Source: UBA6136 sp964344495
GTDB lineage: Bacteria > Pseudomonadota > Gammaproteobacteria > Methylococcales > Methylococcaceae
Assembly: GCA_964344495.1 (NCBI GenBank)
Contig: CAYFNI010000027.1
Span: forward strand, 1 to 24,915
Direction of reading: 5' to 3'
Length of the DNA: 24,915 nt
Part shown: positions 9,135 through 16,506 of the stretch, piece by piece
Layout: the number at the start of each line of letters is the position of its first letter
How positions within the stretch are numbered: position 1 is the stretch's first letter
Notes under the pieces: model-generated
Seen by the model: the letters and a program-made list of their open reading frames with translations, nothing else
What the model was told of the DNA's origin: nothing
Database searches by the model: none
Translations under genes and position numbers: made by a program

Positions 9135-9818
9135 ATGCTTCTCTCCCTGCGCTACCAGTTCCTGTTCGTCCACATCGCCAAAACCGGCGGCACCAGCATC
9201 CGCGACTCGCTGTGGCGCTACAAGTGGAGTGATCCCTACCGCCTCCCCCAATTTCTCTGCAGCCGCATCAGCGCCCTGGCCGGCCACCGCATCGGCGCCA
9301 AGTTTCCGCGCCACGCCAAAGTCATTGCCGCCAAGGAAATGCTGCCGCGCGAAGTGTTCGAAAACCTGTTCAAGTTCGCCTTCGTCAGGAATCCCTGGGA
9401 TTTGCAGGTCAGCTCCTATCACCACATCCGCCGCGAACGGCCCGATGTCATCACCCATATCGACAGCTTCGAAGCCTTCCTACGCTGGAAGTTTGACCCG
9501 GCGCGCCCACCGCAGTACCACGCCGACATGTCGGTCGAACTGCAAAGTGACTACCTGATCGACCTGCACGGCAACAGCCTGGTCGATTTCGTCGGTCGCT
9601 ACGAATACCTGCGCGAGGATTTCGAGGAAGCCTGCCGACGCATCGGCATCCGCTGCCCGGAACTGCCCCATGCCCGCCAGGCCAAGGATCGTCAGCGCGA
9701 CTACCGCGCGTATTACAGCGATGTCACGGCGGAACTGGTCGCCCAGCATTACCGCCCCGACATCGAACGGTTCGACTACCGGTTTGATGAGCCGCTGGCG
9801 TCGAACCTCAGCCGCTGA
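9135..9818 (+). CDS. Sulfotransferase family 2-type protein
   Basis: A 227-aa cytoplasmic protein of the carbohydrate sulfotransferase type (Sulfotransfer_2-like), predicted to transfer sulfate from PAPS to a hydroxyl group, probably of a sugar. FVHIAKTGGTS at 11-21 is the 5'-phosphosulfate loop, and FAFVRNPWDLQVSSYHH at 81-97 is the 3'-phosphate-binding region with the conserved Arg and Ser. No signal peptide or membrane segment is evident. ATG 9135 is chosen because the P-loop then starts about ten residues in, as is usual; an in-frame start at 9075 would add a non-native-looking stretch. No strong ribosome-binding site is visible. It is 14 nt upstream of a heptosyltransferase, so an LPS-core or related sugar is a reasonable but unproven acceptor. 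Confidence 0.8.
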   Translation: MLLSLRYQFLFVHIAKTGGTSIRDSLWRYKWSDPYRLPQFLCSRISALAGHRIGAKFPRHAKVIAAKEMLPREVFENLFKFAFVRNPWDLQVSSYHHIRRERPDVITHIDSFEAFLRWKFDPARPPQYHADMSVELQSDYLIDLHGNSLVDFVGRYEYLREDFEEACRRIGIRCPELPHARQAKDRQRDYRAYYSDVTAELVAQHYRPDIERFDYRFDEPLASNLSR

Positions 9819-9832
9819 CCCCGTCAACCCGC

Positions 9833-10876
9833 ATGTCTTCCCCCCGGCGTGTTCTCATCATTCGCCTGAGTGCGATGGGCGACATCATCATGGCGTCCGG
9901 TCTTATTCCGGCGCTGCGTTCGCTGTGGCCGGATGCGCACATCGCCTGGCTGGCCGAACAGGGGCATGCGGAACTGCTGCGACACAATCCGCGCCTCGAC
10001 CGACTCCATGAGCTGCCGCGCCAACGCTGGCGGCAACTGCGCCGCGAGCGCCGCTACCGGGAGTGGCTGCATGAGGCGCGGGGTTTTGCGCAGGCGCTGC
10101 GACATGAGCGTTACGATCTGGTTCTCGACCTGCAGGGGCTCCTGAAAAGCGGTATCTGGGCGGCGCTGTCTGGTGCCCAACGGCGCGTGGGGCTGGGGTC
10201 ACGCGAAGGCAGCCAGTGGCTGATGAACGAGGTGATCCCGCGCGAGCAGGACGACCCGCGAATCGGCAAGGAATACCGGGACCTGGCCGTGCGCCTGGGC
10301 GCCCGTCCGGAGCAGTTCGTGCTCGATATCGCCGTCCCCGAGTCCGCTCGCCAGCAGGCGCAGGCGACCCTTGCGGCGGCCGGGGTCAGCGGCCGTTACG
10401 CCCTGTTGGCCCCATTCACCACCCGTCCGCAGAAACACTGGTTCGACGAACGCTGGGCAGAACTGGCGCGTTCCTTGCCGGCCGATCTGACCCCGGTCAT
10501 GCTTGGGGGTCCGGGAGAAACCGCCCGCGCAGCGGCCATCGCCGAACAGGCCGGAGGCCGGCTGATCAATCGCGTCGGGCAGACCCGTCTGAGCGAAGCC
10601 GCTGCCTTGATCGAAACCGCCGCGGTGCTGATCGGCGTCGACACCGGCCTGACCCATCTGGGCACCGCTCTGGAGACCCCCACGGTGGCGCTGTTCGGCT
10701 CCACCCTGCCCTATCGGGACACCACCCGGCCCAACGGCCTGATTCTGTATGAGGCGCGCGCCTGCTCGCCCTGTCATCGCAGGCCGGTGTGTGAAGGTCG
10801 CTTCGACTGCATGCGCACCCATGAGGTCGGTTCCGTCCTGGCTGCGGTCCAACAGGTCCTGTCCACCACCCGCTGA
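9833..10876 (+). CDS. GT9 heptosyltransferase (WaaC-like)
   Basis: A 347-aa glycosyltransferase family 9 enzyme, probably an LPS heptosyltransferase that adds L-glycero-D-manno-heptose to the Kdo-lipid A core on the cytoplasmic face. The N terminus RVLIIRLSAMGDIIMASGLIPAL carries the catalytic-type Asp17. KHWFDERWAELA (201-212) corresponds to the sugar-nucleotide-binding Lys region of WaaC. VDTGLTHLGTALETPTVALFG (269-289) is the hallmark GT9 motif. The C terminus has CSPCHRRPVCEGRFDCM, a Cys-rich tail common in this family. The features fit heptosyltransferase I, but II or III cannot be excluded. It follows the sulfotransferase by 14 nt and precedes dusB by 16 nt, so all three are probably co-transcribed. 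Confidence 0.88.
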   Translation: MSSPRRVLIIRLSAMGDIIMASGLIPALRSLWPDAHIAWLAEQGHAELLRHNPRLDRLHELPRQRWRQLRRERRYREWLHEARGFAQALRHERYDLVLDLQGLLKSGIWAALSGAQRRVGLGSREGSQWLMNEVIPREQDDPRIGKEYRDLAVRLGARPEQFVLDIAVPESARQQAQATLAAAGVSGRYALLAPFTTRPQKHWFDERWAELARSLPADLTPVMLGGPGETARAAAIAEQAGGRLINRVGQTRLSEAAALIETAAVLIGVDTGLTHLGTALETPTVALFGSTLPYRDTTRPNGLILYEARACSPCHRRPVCEGRFDCMRTHEVGSVLAAVQQVLSTTR

Positions 10877-10892
10877 CCGCCGCAATCGCCCT

Positions 10893-11873
10893 ATGCAGAT
10901 CGGCCCGTACACCCTCCAGAACCGCCTGATCCTGGCGCCGATGGCCGGCGTCACCGACCGGCCCTTTCGGCGCCTGTGCCGACGCTACGGCGCGGCACTG
11001 GCTGTCAGCGAAATGATTTCGGCCAATCCCGCCCTGCGGCACGACCGCAAGACTTTGTTGCGAACCGATCATCTCGGCGAAGACGGCCTGCGCAGCGTGC
11101 AGATTCTCGGCAACGATCCGGCCGCGATGGCCGAAACGGCCCGCATCAATACCGACCGTGGCGCCCAGATCATCGACATCAACATGGGCTGTCCCGCCAA
11201 GAAAGTCTGCAACAAGGCCGCGGGTTCAGCCTTGTTGCGGGATGAACGGCTGGTCGGCCAAATCCTCGAAGCGGTGGTCGCCGCAACACCGGCACCGGTG
11301 ACCCTGAAAATTCGCACCGGCTGGGATCCGGATAACCGCAATGCCACCCGCATCGCCCGCATCGCCGAGGAGGCGGGCATCCAGGCCCTGACCGTCCATG
11401 GCCGCACCCGGGCCTGCGGCTTTTCCGGTACCGCCGAATACCGTACAATCCAGGCTGTAAAGCAGGCAGCGAAAATCCCGGTTATTGCCAATGGCGATAT
11501 CGACAGTCCGACAAAGGCGCTGGCGGTGCTCGATGTCACCGGAGCTGATGCCGTGATGATCGGTCGGGCTGCGCTCGGACAGCCCTGGATCTTTGGGGCC
11601 ATGGCGGCTGCCTTGAGCCAGACGCCGGCACCCGGCACACCTAACCTAACGGAAATCAGGAACCTGATGCTCGAACATGTGCAGGAACTGCATGCCTTCT
11701 ACGGTGAGCACCAGGGACTCCGCATCGCCCGCAAACATGTGGGCTGGTATCTGAAGCATCTTCCCTGCGCCATGGACGCTGCGCCCCGCTTTTTTTCCGA
11801 ATCGACCACGGCCGGCCAGTTCGCCCACATCGAGTATGTGTTTGAACACCTTGGGGAGCGCCGGACGGCATGA
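10893..11873 (+). CDS. dusB: tRNA-dihydrouridine synthase B
   Basis: DusB is an FMN- and NADPH-dependent enzyme that reduces uridine to dihydrouridine in the tRNA D-loop. The 326-aa product (E. coli 321) has LAPMAGVTDRPFRRLCR at the start of the TIM barrel and the active-site block INMGCPAKKVCNKAAGSALL, with catalytic Cys100. It also has LKIRTGWD, LTVHGRTR, IANGDI and MIGRAALGQPWIF, which line the FMN site. ATG 10893 is chosen over a longer frame that overlaps the heptosyltransferase. Its stop overlaps the fis start (ATGA), the conserved dusB-fis arrangement, implying translational coupling. Confidence 0.97.
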   Translation: MQIGPYTLQNRLILAPMAGVTDRPFRRLCRRYGAALAVSEMISANPALRHDRKTLLRTDHLGEDGLRSVQILGNDPAAMAETARINTDRGAQIIDINMGCPAKKVCNKAAGSALLRDERLVGQILEAVVAATPAPVTLKIRTGWDPDNRNATRIARIAEEAGIQALTVHGRTRACGFSGTAEYRTIQAVKQAAKIPVIANGDIDSPTKALAVLDVTGADAVMIGRAALGQPWIFGAMAAALSQTPAPGTPNLTEIRNLMLEHVQELHAFYGEHQGLRIARKHVGWYLKHLPCAMDAAPRFFSESTTAGQFAHIEYVFEHLGERRTA

Positions 11874-12148
11874 ACAACGACCTGACTCCCGCCTCCTGCG
11901 AAGCTGCTGAAAGCTCGGAAAGTGGCATGCTCGGCAAGCATGTGCGGTCCAGTCTGCTGGATTATTTTGCCCAGATTGACGGCCACGAAGTCGGCAACCT
12001 GTATGACATGGTCATAGGCGAGGTGGAACCGGCCCTGCTCCGCACGGTGCTCGAATATTGCGGTTTCAATCAAACCAAGACCGCTCAGGCACTCGGCCTC
12101 AGCCGCAGCACCCTGCGCAAGAAATTGAGCCATTACGGCATCGAATAA
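11870..12148 (+). CDS. fis: Fis nucleoid-associated DNA-bending protein
   Basis: Fis is a small homodimeric DNA-bending protein that shapes the nucleoid and activates rRNA and tRNA promoters in fast growth. The 92-aa product (E. coli 98) has the core helices SSLLDYFAQIDGHEVGNLYD and the C-terminal helix-turn-helix GFNQTKTAQALGLSRSTLRK at 65-84. The first 20 residues are poorly conserved, as is normal. It overlaps dusB by four nt, so expression depends on the dusB transcript. No separate promoter is seen, which in this genome ties it to a directon that starts with surface-glycan genes. Confidence 0.97.
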   Translation: MNNDLTPASCEAAESSESGMLGKHVRSSLLDYFAQIDGHEVGNLYDMVIGEVEPALLRTVLEYCGFNQTKTAQALGLSRSTLRKKLSHYGIE

Positions 12149-12176
12149 GCCCCACCCTGTTTCCCGGAACTGCACC

Positions 12177-13739
12177 ATGAACACCCGAGTCACGCGCGCG
12201 CTGGTCAGCGTCTCCGACAAATCCGGCCTTGCTGAACTGTGCCAGGGCCTGCACGCCCTCGGCATTGAAATCCTGTCCTCGGGGGGTACCTACAAGGCCC
12301 TGACCGAGCACGGCATTCCGGCTGTGGAGGTCTCGCAGTACACCGGTTTTCCGGAGATGATGGGGGGCCGCATCAAAACGCTGCATCCCAAGATTCATGG
12401 CGGCATCCTTGGCCGGCGCGGCACCGACGAAGCAGTGATGGACAGTCACGGCATTGGCCCGATTGATCTTGTCGTGGTCAACCTGTATCCGTTCGAGGCG
12501 ACCATCGCCCAGCCCGACTGCCGCCTGGACGATGCCATCGAGAACATCGACATCGGTGGTCCGGCCATGATTCGCGCCGCCGCCAAGAATCATGAGGCGG
12601 TCGGCGTAGTCGTGGACCCGGCGGATTATGCCGCCGTGCTGGACGAACTCCGTCAGCAGGAGAGCACACTCTCGGCCAGCACCCGCTTCCGACTGGCTAT
12701 CAAGAGTTTCCGCCATACTGCCGCCTATGACGCCGCCATCTCCACCTATCTGGGCATGATCGAGGGCAGCGAGCCTTTTCCGGACCCCCTGGTGCTGAGC
12801 TTCAGACACGCTCAGGGCATGCGCTACGGCGAGAACCCACACCAGCAGGGTGCGTTCTATGTACAGAGTAACGCCCCGGCAGGCTGTGTCTCCACCGCCC
12901 GGCAGGTCCAGGGCAAGGAACTCTCCTATAACAACATCGCCGATGCCGATGCCGCGCTGGAATGCGTGAAGTCGTTCCCAGATGAGCCCGGCTGCGTCAT
13001 CGTCAAGCATGCCAACCCATGCGGCGTGGCCCTGGGGCAGTCCCTGCTTGGCGCCTATGACCGGGCCTATGCCACCGACCCGACCTCGGCCTTCGGCGGC
13101 ATCATTGCCTTCAACCGCGAGCTTGACCCGATCACCGCACAAACGATTATCGACCGGCAATTCGTTGAAGTCATCCTGGCTCCAGCCATCCACCCCGATG
13201 CCCGACCGATTCTGGCCTCGAAGCCGAATATTCGGGTGCTTGAAACCGGCCGCTGGCCGGCGCAGCCGACCGATGAGTGGGACTTCAAACGCGTCACCGG
13301 CGGCCTCTTGTTGCAGGACCGGGACAACGGCCGGATCACCCGCGCCGATCTGCGCGTGGTCAGCCAGCGGACACCGACCGAGGCCGAACTGGCCGACCTG
13401 CTGTTTGCCTGGACGGTTGCCAAGTTCGTCAAGTCCAACGCCATCGTCTACGCCCGGAATCTGCAGACCGTCGGCGTCGGCGCCGGTCAGATGAGCCGCG
13501 TGTACTCGGCCCGCATCGCCGCCATCAAGGCCAGGGATGCGGGTCTCGAAGTGGCCGGTTCCGTGGTCGCATCGGATGCCTTTTTCCCGTTCCGGGATGG
13601 CGTCGATTCCGCCGCCGAGGCCGGCGTCACCGCTCTGATACAGCCCGGTGGCTCGGTACGAGACGAGGAAGTCATTGCCGCTGCCAATGAACACGGCATG
13701 GCCATGGTCTTCACCGGCATGCGGCATTTCCGCCACTGA
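12177..13739 (+). CDS. purH: Bifunctional AICAR formyltransferase/IMP cyclohydrolase
   Basis: PurH carries out the last two steps of de novo purine synthesis: formylation of AICAR with 10-formyl-THF, then ring closure to IMP. The 520-aa protein (E. coli 529) has the N-terminal cyclohydrolase domain (ALVSVSDKSGL, SSGGT, MGGRIKTLHPKIHGGIL, NIDIGGPAMIRAAAKNH). It also has the C-terminal transformylase domain with the catalytic KHANPCG block, TDPTSAFGGIIAFNREL, and KFVKSNAIVYARN. It ends SDAFFPFRDG...QPGGSVRDEEVI...MRHFRH. It follows fis by 28 nt, an order known in pseudomonads, but purD is not next; a glcF-like gene is. Confidence 0.98.
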   Translation: MNTRVTRALVSVSDKSGLAELCQGLHALGIEILSSGGTYKALTEHGIPAVEVSQYTGFPEMMGGRIKTLHPKIHGGILGRRGTDEAVMDSHGIGPIDLVVVNLYPFEATIAQPDCRLDDAIENIDIGGPAMIRAAAKNHEAVGVVVDPADYAAVLDELRQQESTLSASTRFRLAIKSFRHTAAYDAAISTYLGMIEGSEPFPDPLVLSFRHAQGMRYGENPHQQGAFYVQSNAPAGCVSTARQVQGKELSYNNIADADAALECVKSFPDEPGCVIVKHANPCGVALGQSLLGAYDRAYATDPTSAFGGIIAFNRELDPITAQTIIDRQFVEVILAPAIHPDARPILASKPNIRVLETGRWPAQPTDEWDFKRVTGGLLLQDRDNGRITRADLRVVSQRTPTEAELADLLFAWTVAKFVKSNAIVYARNLQTVGVGAGQMSRVYSARIAAIKARDAGLEVAGSVVASDAFFPFRDGVDSAAEAGVTALIQPGGSVRDEEVIAAANEHGMAMVFTGMRHFRH

Positions 13740-13767
13740 CACGGCCGCCGGCTGTTCAGGTCCGCTC

Positions 13768-14994
13768 ATGCGCGATCAGACCCTCGCCACGCAGACGGAT
13801 CTGTGCGTCAAATGCGGACTGTGTCTGCCGCATTGCCCGACCTATCTGAAAACCAGCGACGAAAACGAATCGCCGCGCGGCCGCCTGTCGCTGATCCAGG
13901 GCTGGGCCCGGGATGAACTGGAACCAACGCCGACCCTGATCGACCACGTCGACAACTGTCTGTTGTGCCGTGCCTGCGAATCGGTCTGTCCGGCCTATGT
14001 CCCTTATGGTCAGATCGTCGACCGCTTCCGGGCCGAGACTCAGGCACACTCAGCGTCGCACTCGCTGCTGCAACGCGTGAAGAAAACCGCCGTGCGGCAG
14101 GTGCTGACCCATGCACGGCTCGCGCCGCTGACTGACCACCTCCTCAGCGGCCGTTCCGCCGGTCTGGTGCGCTCAATGGCCCATCTGGCCGGCGGCGGCC
14201 TTACCGACGGCCTGCCTCCGGTGGACGGCCCTGCTTTGCCTGCCCCCGGCAGTTATCGGCCGAACGGAGTCGAGCGCGGCGCCGTGTCCCTCTTTCTCGG
14301 CTGTACGGCCAGCCTCGCCGACCGCGCAACGGTCGCTGCGGCGATGCGGCTGTTCGACCGACTCGGCCTGCGCGTGGAGATTCCCGCCACTCAAACCTGC
14401 TGTGGCGCGCTCAATCAGCACGCCGGCCTGGCGGATGAGGCCGCCAGACAGCAGGAACAGAACCGGCAGGCATTCGATCCGCATCTGCCGATCGTGAGCT
14501 TTGCCAGTGGCTGTGGCGCCATGCTGACCGAGTACAGTGCGACTTCCGACTCGTCGGCCACCGACGCCGATTTCCCCCAGCGGGTGCGTGATATCAGCCG
14601 CTTTCTGGCCGAATGCGAGTGGCCCGCTGAACTGCGGTTCAAGCCGCTCAGCGCCCGAGCATGTCTGCACGCCCCCTGCAGCCTCAGGCATGTACTCCGC
14701 ACCGATGCCAGTGCCGGCCGGTTGTTACAACGGATTCCCGACCTGAGCGTCACCCAGTTGCCCAGCGCGACGCGCTGCTGCGGTGCCGCCGGCAGCTACC
14801 TGATAGACCACCCGGACATGGCCGCAGCGCTGCGCGACGACGTGCTGGACGCCATTGTCCAGATACAACCCACGCTACTCCTGACCTCCAACCCCGGCTG
14901 CGCCATGCATCTTCGGGCCGGCTTGCGCCAACGGGGCCTGACCGATCTTGAGGTGCTTCACCCAATCGTCTTGCTGGCGCGCCAGCTGGCCTAA
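13768..14994 (+). CDS. glcF: GlcF-like glycolate oxidase iron-sulfur subunit
   Basis: A 408-aa Fe-S protein of the GlcF family (E. coli GlcF 407 aa), the electron-transfer subunit of membrane-associated glycolate oxidase. Two 4Fe-4S ferredoxin motifs are seen: CVKCGLCLPHC at 13-23 with a following Pro, and CLLCRACESVC at 64-74. Two cysteine-rich CCG domains follow, with LGCTAS...TCCGALNQHAG and CLHAPC...TRCCGAAGSYLI...PGCAMHL. ATG 13768 is chosen; the longer frame overlaps purH. The catalytic flavin subunits GlcD and GlcE are not adjacent, so the redox partner must be elsewhere or this may serve another FAD/D-hydroxyacid dehydrogenase. The stop codon merges with a bidirectional terminator. 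Confidence 0.88.
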   Translation: MRDQTLATQTDLCVKCGLCLPHCPTYLKTSDENESPRGRLSLIQGWARDELEPTPTLIDHVDNCLLCRACESVCPAYVPYGQIVDRFRAETQAHSASHSLLQRVKKTAVRQVLTHARLAPLTDHLLSGRSAGLVRSMAHLAGGGLTDGLPPVDGPALPAPGSYRPNGVERGAVSLFLGCTASLADRATVAAAMRLFDRLGLRVEIPATQTCCGALNQHAGLADEAARQQEQNRQAFDPHLPIVSFASGCGAMLTEYSATSDSSATDADFPQRVRDISRFLAECEWPAELRFKPLSARACLHAPCSLRHVLRTDASAGRLLQRIPDLSVTQLPSATRCCGAAGSYLIDHPDMAAALRDDVLDAIVQIQPTLLLTSNPGCAMHLRAGLRQRGLTDLEVLHPIVLLARQLA

Positions 14995-15020
14995 AAAAAC
15001 CGGCGCAAGGCCGGTTTTTT
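14994..15020. terminator. Bidirectional terminator between glcF-like gene and speD
   Basis: AAAAAACCGGC (14994-15004) and GCCGGTTTTTT (15010-15020) form a perfect 11-bp inverted repeat around the loop GCAAG. The A-run on one side and T-run on the other provide a U-tract for both strands, fitting its place between convergent genes. The A-run begins within the TAA stop of the upstream gene. Confidence 0.93.
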
Positions 15021-15040
15021 GGGGGGGATCCGCGACGCTG

Positions 15041-15844
15041 TCAGCGACGCAACTTGTAATTGCGCCCATAGAAGATTTCCGCCATTTCATGCTTCAGCTG
15101 TCGCTGAATGGCCGAGCGCTCCTCCGGCGTCAGGGCGTCCTTGTCCGTGTCGAACAGGTAGTTGTCAAGCACAAAGTCCTTGAGAATCATCTTGGTGTGA
15201 AAGATGTTTTCCTGATAGACGTTGACGTCCATCATCTGATAGCGCTCGGCCGTGACATCCGAGATGTAGTTCTGGATCGAGGTGATCTCGTGGTCGATGT
15301 AATGCTTCTGGCCGCTGATGTCGCGGGTGAAGCCGCGCACCCGGTAATCCATGATGACGATATCGGACTCGAAGCTATGGATCAGATAATTCAAGGCCTT
15401 AAGCGGTGAAATACGGCCACAGGTGGACACGTCGATATCTGCCCGGAAGGTGCTGATGCCACCATAGGGGTGGCTTTCCGGATAGGTATGAACCGTGATG
15501 TGGCTTTTGTTGAGGTGCGCGACCACGGAATCCGGCATGGGTCCGGGTTCTTCCATGTTGCCCACGGTGGAAGGCAGGTCATGGCCTTCGGAGATCAGCA
15601 TCGTGACGCTGGCCCCCTGCGGTTCATAGTCCTGACGGGCGACATTCAGGATCTGGGCACCGATGATGGCATTGACGTCGGTCAGTATCTGGGTAAGGCG
15701 CTGGGCGTTGTACATCTCGTCGATGTATTCGATGTAGCGCCGTTGCTGCTGCTCGGTCTTGGCGTAGCAGATATCGTAGATATTGAAGCTCAACGACTTG
15801 GTCAGGTTGTTGAAGCCATGCAGTTGGAGTTTGTCGATATCCAT
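15041..15844 (-). CDS. speD: S-adenosylmethionine decarboxylase proenzyme (E. coli type)
   Basis: SpeD decarboxylates S-adenosylmethionine to give the aminopropyl donor for spermidine. The proenzyme cleaves itself to form a pyruvoyl group from an internal serine. The 267-aa product (E. coli 264) is close to the enterobacterial form: KLQLHGFNNLTKSLSFNIYD, ARQDYEPQGASVTMLISEGH, then the cleavage site HLNKSHITVHTYPESHP with Ser114, and STCGRISPLKALNYLIHSFE. It ends IFYGRNYKLRR. ATG 15844 matches the family start; an upstream Met at 15865 would add seven residues. No strong ribosome-binding site is visible. It lies downstream of a yhfA-type gene, a neighbourhood also seen in Pseudomonas. speE is not in the window. 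Confidence 0.97.
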   Translation of the reverse strand: MDIDKLQLHGFNNLTKSLSFNIYDICYAKTEQQQRRYIEYIDEMYNAQRLTQILTDVNAIIGAQILNVARQDYEPQGASVTMLISEGHDLPSTVGNMEEPGPMPDSVVAHLNKSHITVHTYPESHPYGGISTFRADIDVSTCGRISPLKALNYLIHSFESDIVIMDYRVRGFTRDISGQKHYIDHEITSIQNYISDVTAERYQMMDVNVYQENIFHTKMILKDFVLDNYLFDTDKDALTPEERSAIQRQLKHEMAEIFYGRNYKLRR

Positions 15845-15933
15845 CGATGAACGATACCCCGTCAAAGGTTGGAGTTGCCTGCGGACAGGGAACTGGAGTG
15901 AGAGATCACCGGCAAGCGCTCGGCACGGGAGAC

Positions 15934-15966
15934 TGAACTGACAGGAGACACATGGTCGTCAGTTCA
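15934..15966. repeat. 9-bp inverted repeat across the yhfA stop codon
   Basis: TGAACTGAC (15934-15942) and GTCAGTTCA (15958-15966) are exact complements with a 15-nt spacer that itself contains GAC...GTC. The repeat covers the stop codon of the OsmC-family gene and the start of the gap to speD. There is no T-run, so it could attenuate or stabilise the yhfA-speD message instead of ending it outright. Confidence 0.5.
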
Positions 15967-16378
15967 CCTCGATGATTTCAAAATCGTGGGTCACTGTGGC
16001 CGTCTTGCCCAGCATGATGGATGCGGAACAGTACTTCTCGGCCGAGAGTTTTACCGCCCGCTCCACCACCGCCGGCGTCAGGCCGGCGCCGGACACCACA
16101 AAATGCAGGTGAATGCGGGTGAACACCTTGGGGTCGGACTCGGCCCGCTCAGCTTCGAGCAAAGCCTCACAATGGCGGATGTCGTGCCGGCCCTTGCGCA
16201 GGATGTGCACCACGTCGAACGAAGCGCAGCCTCCCATGCCCATCAGCAGCATCTCCATCGGCCGCACACCCAGGTTGCGCCCGCCCGCCTCCACGGCGCC
16301 ATCCATGACCACGGCGTGCCCACTGCCCGATTCAGCCAGGAACGTGACGTTTTCGATCCATTTGACGCGTGCCTTCAT
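15959..16378 (-). CDS. yhfA: OsmC-family protein, YhfA type
   Basis: A 139-aa OsmC/Ohr-superfamily protein, closest by eye to E. coli YhfA, beginning MKARVKWIENVTFLAESGSGH. The superfamily includes thiol peroxidases that use two redox cysteines. Here Cys51 (MGMGGCASFDVV) and Cys117 (LSAEKYCSASIML) are both present at the expected places, so a peroxidase-like activity is possible, although YhfA itself has no firmly assigned substrate. RPMEMLLMG is the conserved active-site helix. An AGGGGG ribosome-binding site precedes ATG 16378. A promoter candidate with an extended -10 lies at 16406-16434. It precedes speD on the same strand. Confidence 0.9.
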   Translation of the reverse strand: MKARVKWIENVTFLAESGSGHAVVMDGAVEAGGRNLGVRPMEMLLMGMGGCASFDVVHILRKGRHDIRHCEALLEAERAESDPKVFTRIHLHFVVSGAGLTPAVVERAVKLSAEKYCSASIMLGKTATVTHDFEIIEVN

Positions 16379-16405
16379 GCCGGCCCCCTGTAAAAATAGC
16401 CGCGT

Positions 16406-16434
16406 AATTTAGCACATTGAAAAGGGCACTTTAA
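16406..16434 (-). promoter_or_regulatory. Possible extended -10 promoter of yhfA-speD
   Basis: On the minus strand TTAAAG (16429-16434) and TAAATT (16406-16411) are 17 nt apart, and TGC directly precedes the -10. The hexamers match only moderately, but the local A+T richness and position 28 nt before the start codon favour a promoter. Confidence 0.4.
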
Positions 16435-16506
16435 GGCTTTTTTCACTGCCGGGCGACTGGCAGGTGCAACGTCCCACCAGCCCGCGAATACCGGCAGAGC
16501 CCGACG

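Noticed and set aside
12099..13769. 556-codon minus-strand open frame opposite purH
   Set aside because: It is a shadow of purH, which is fully conserved on the other strand; the product has no recognisable motif.
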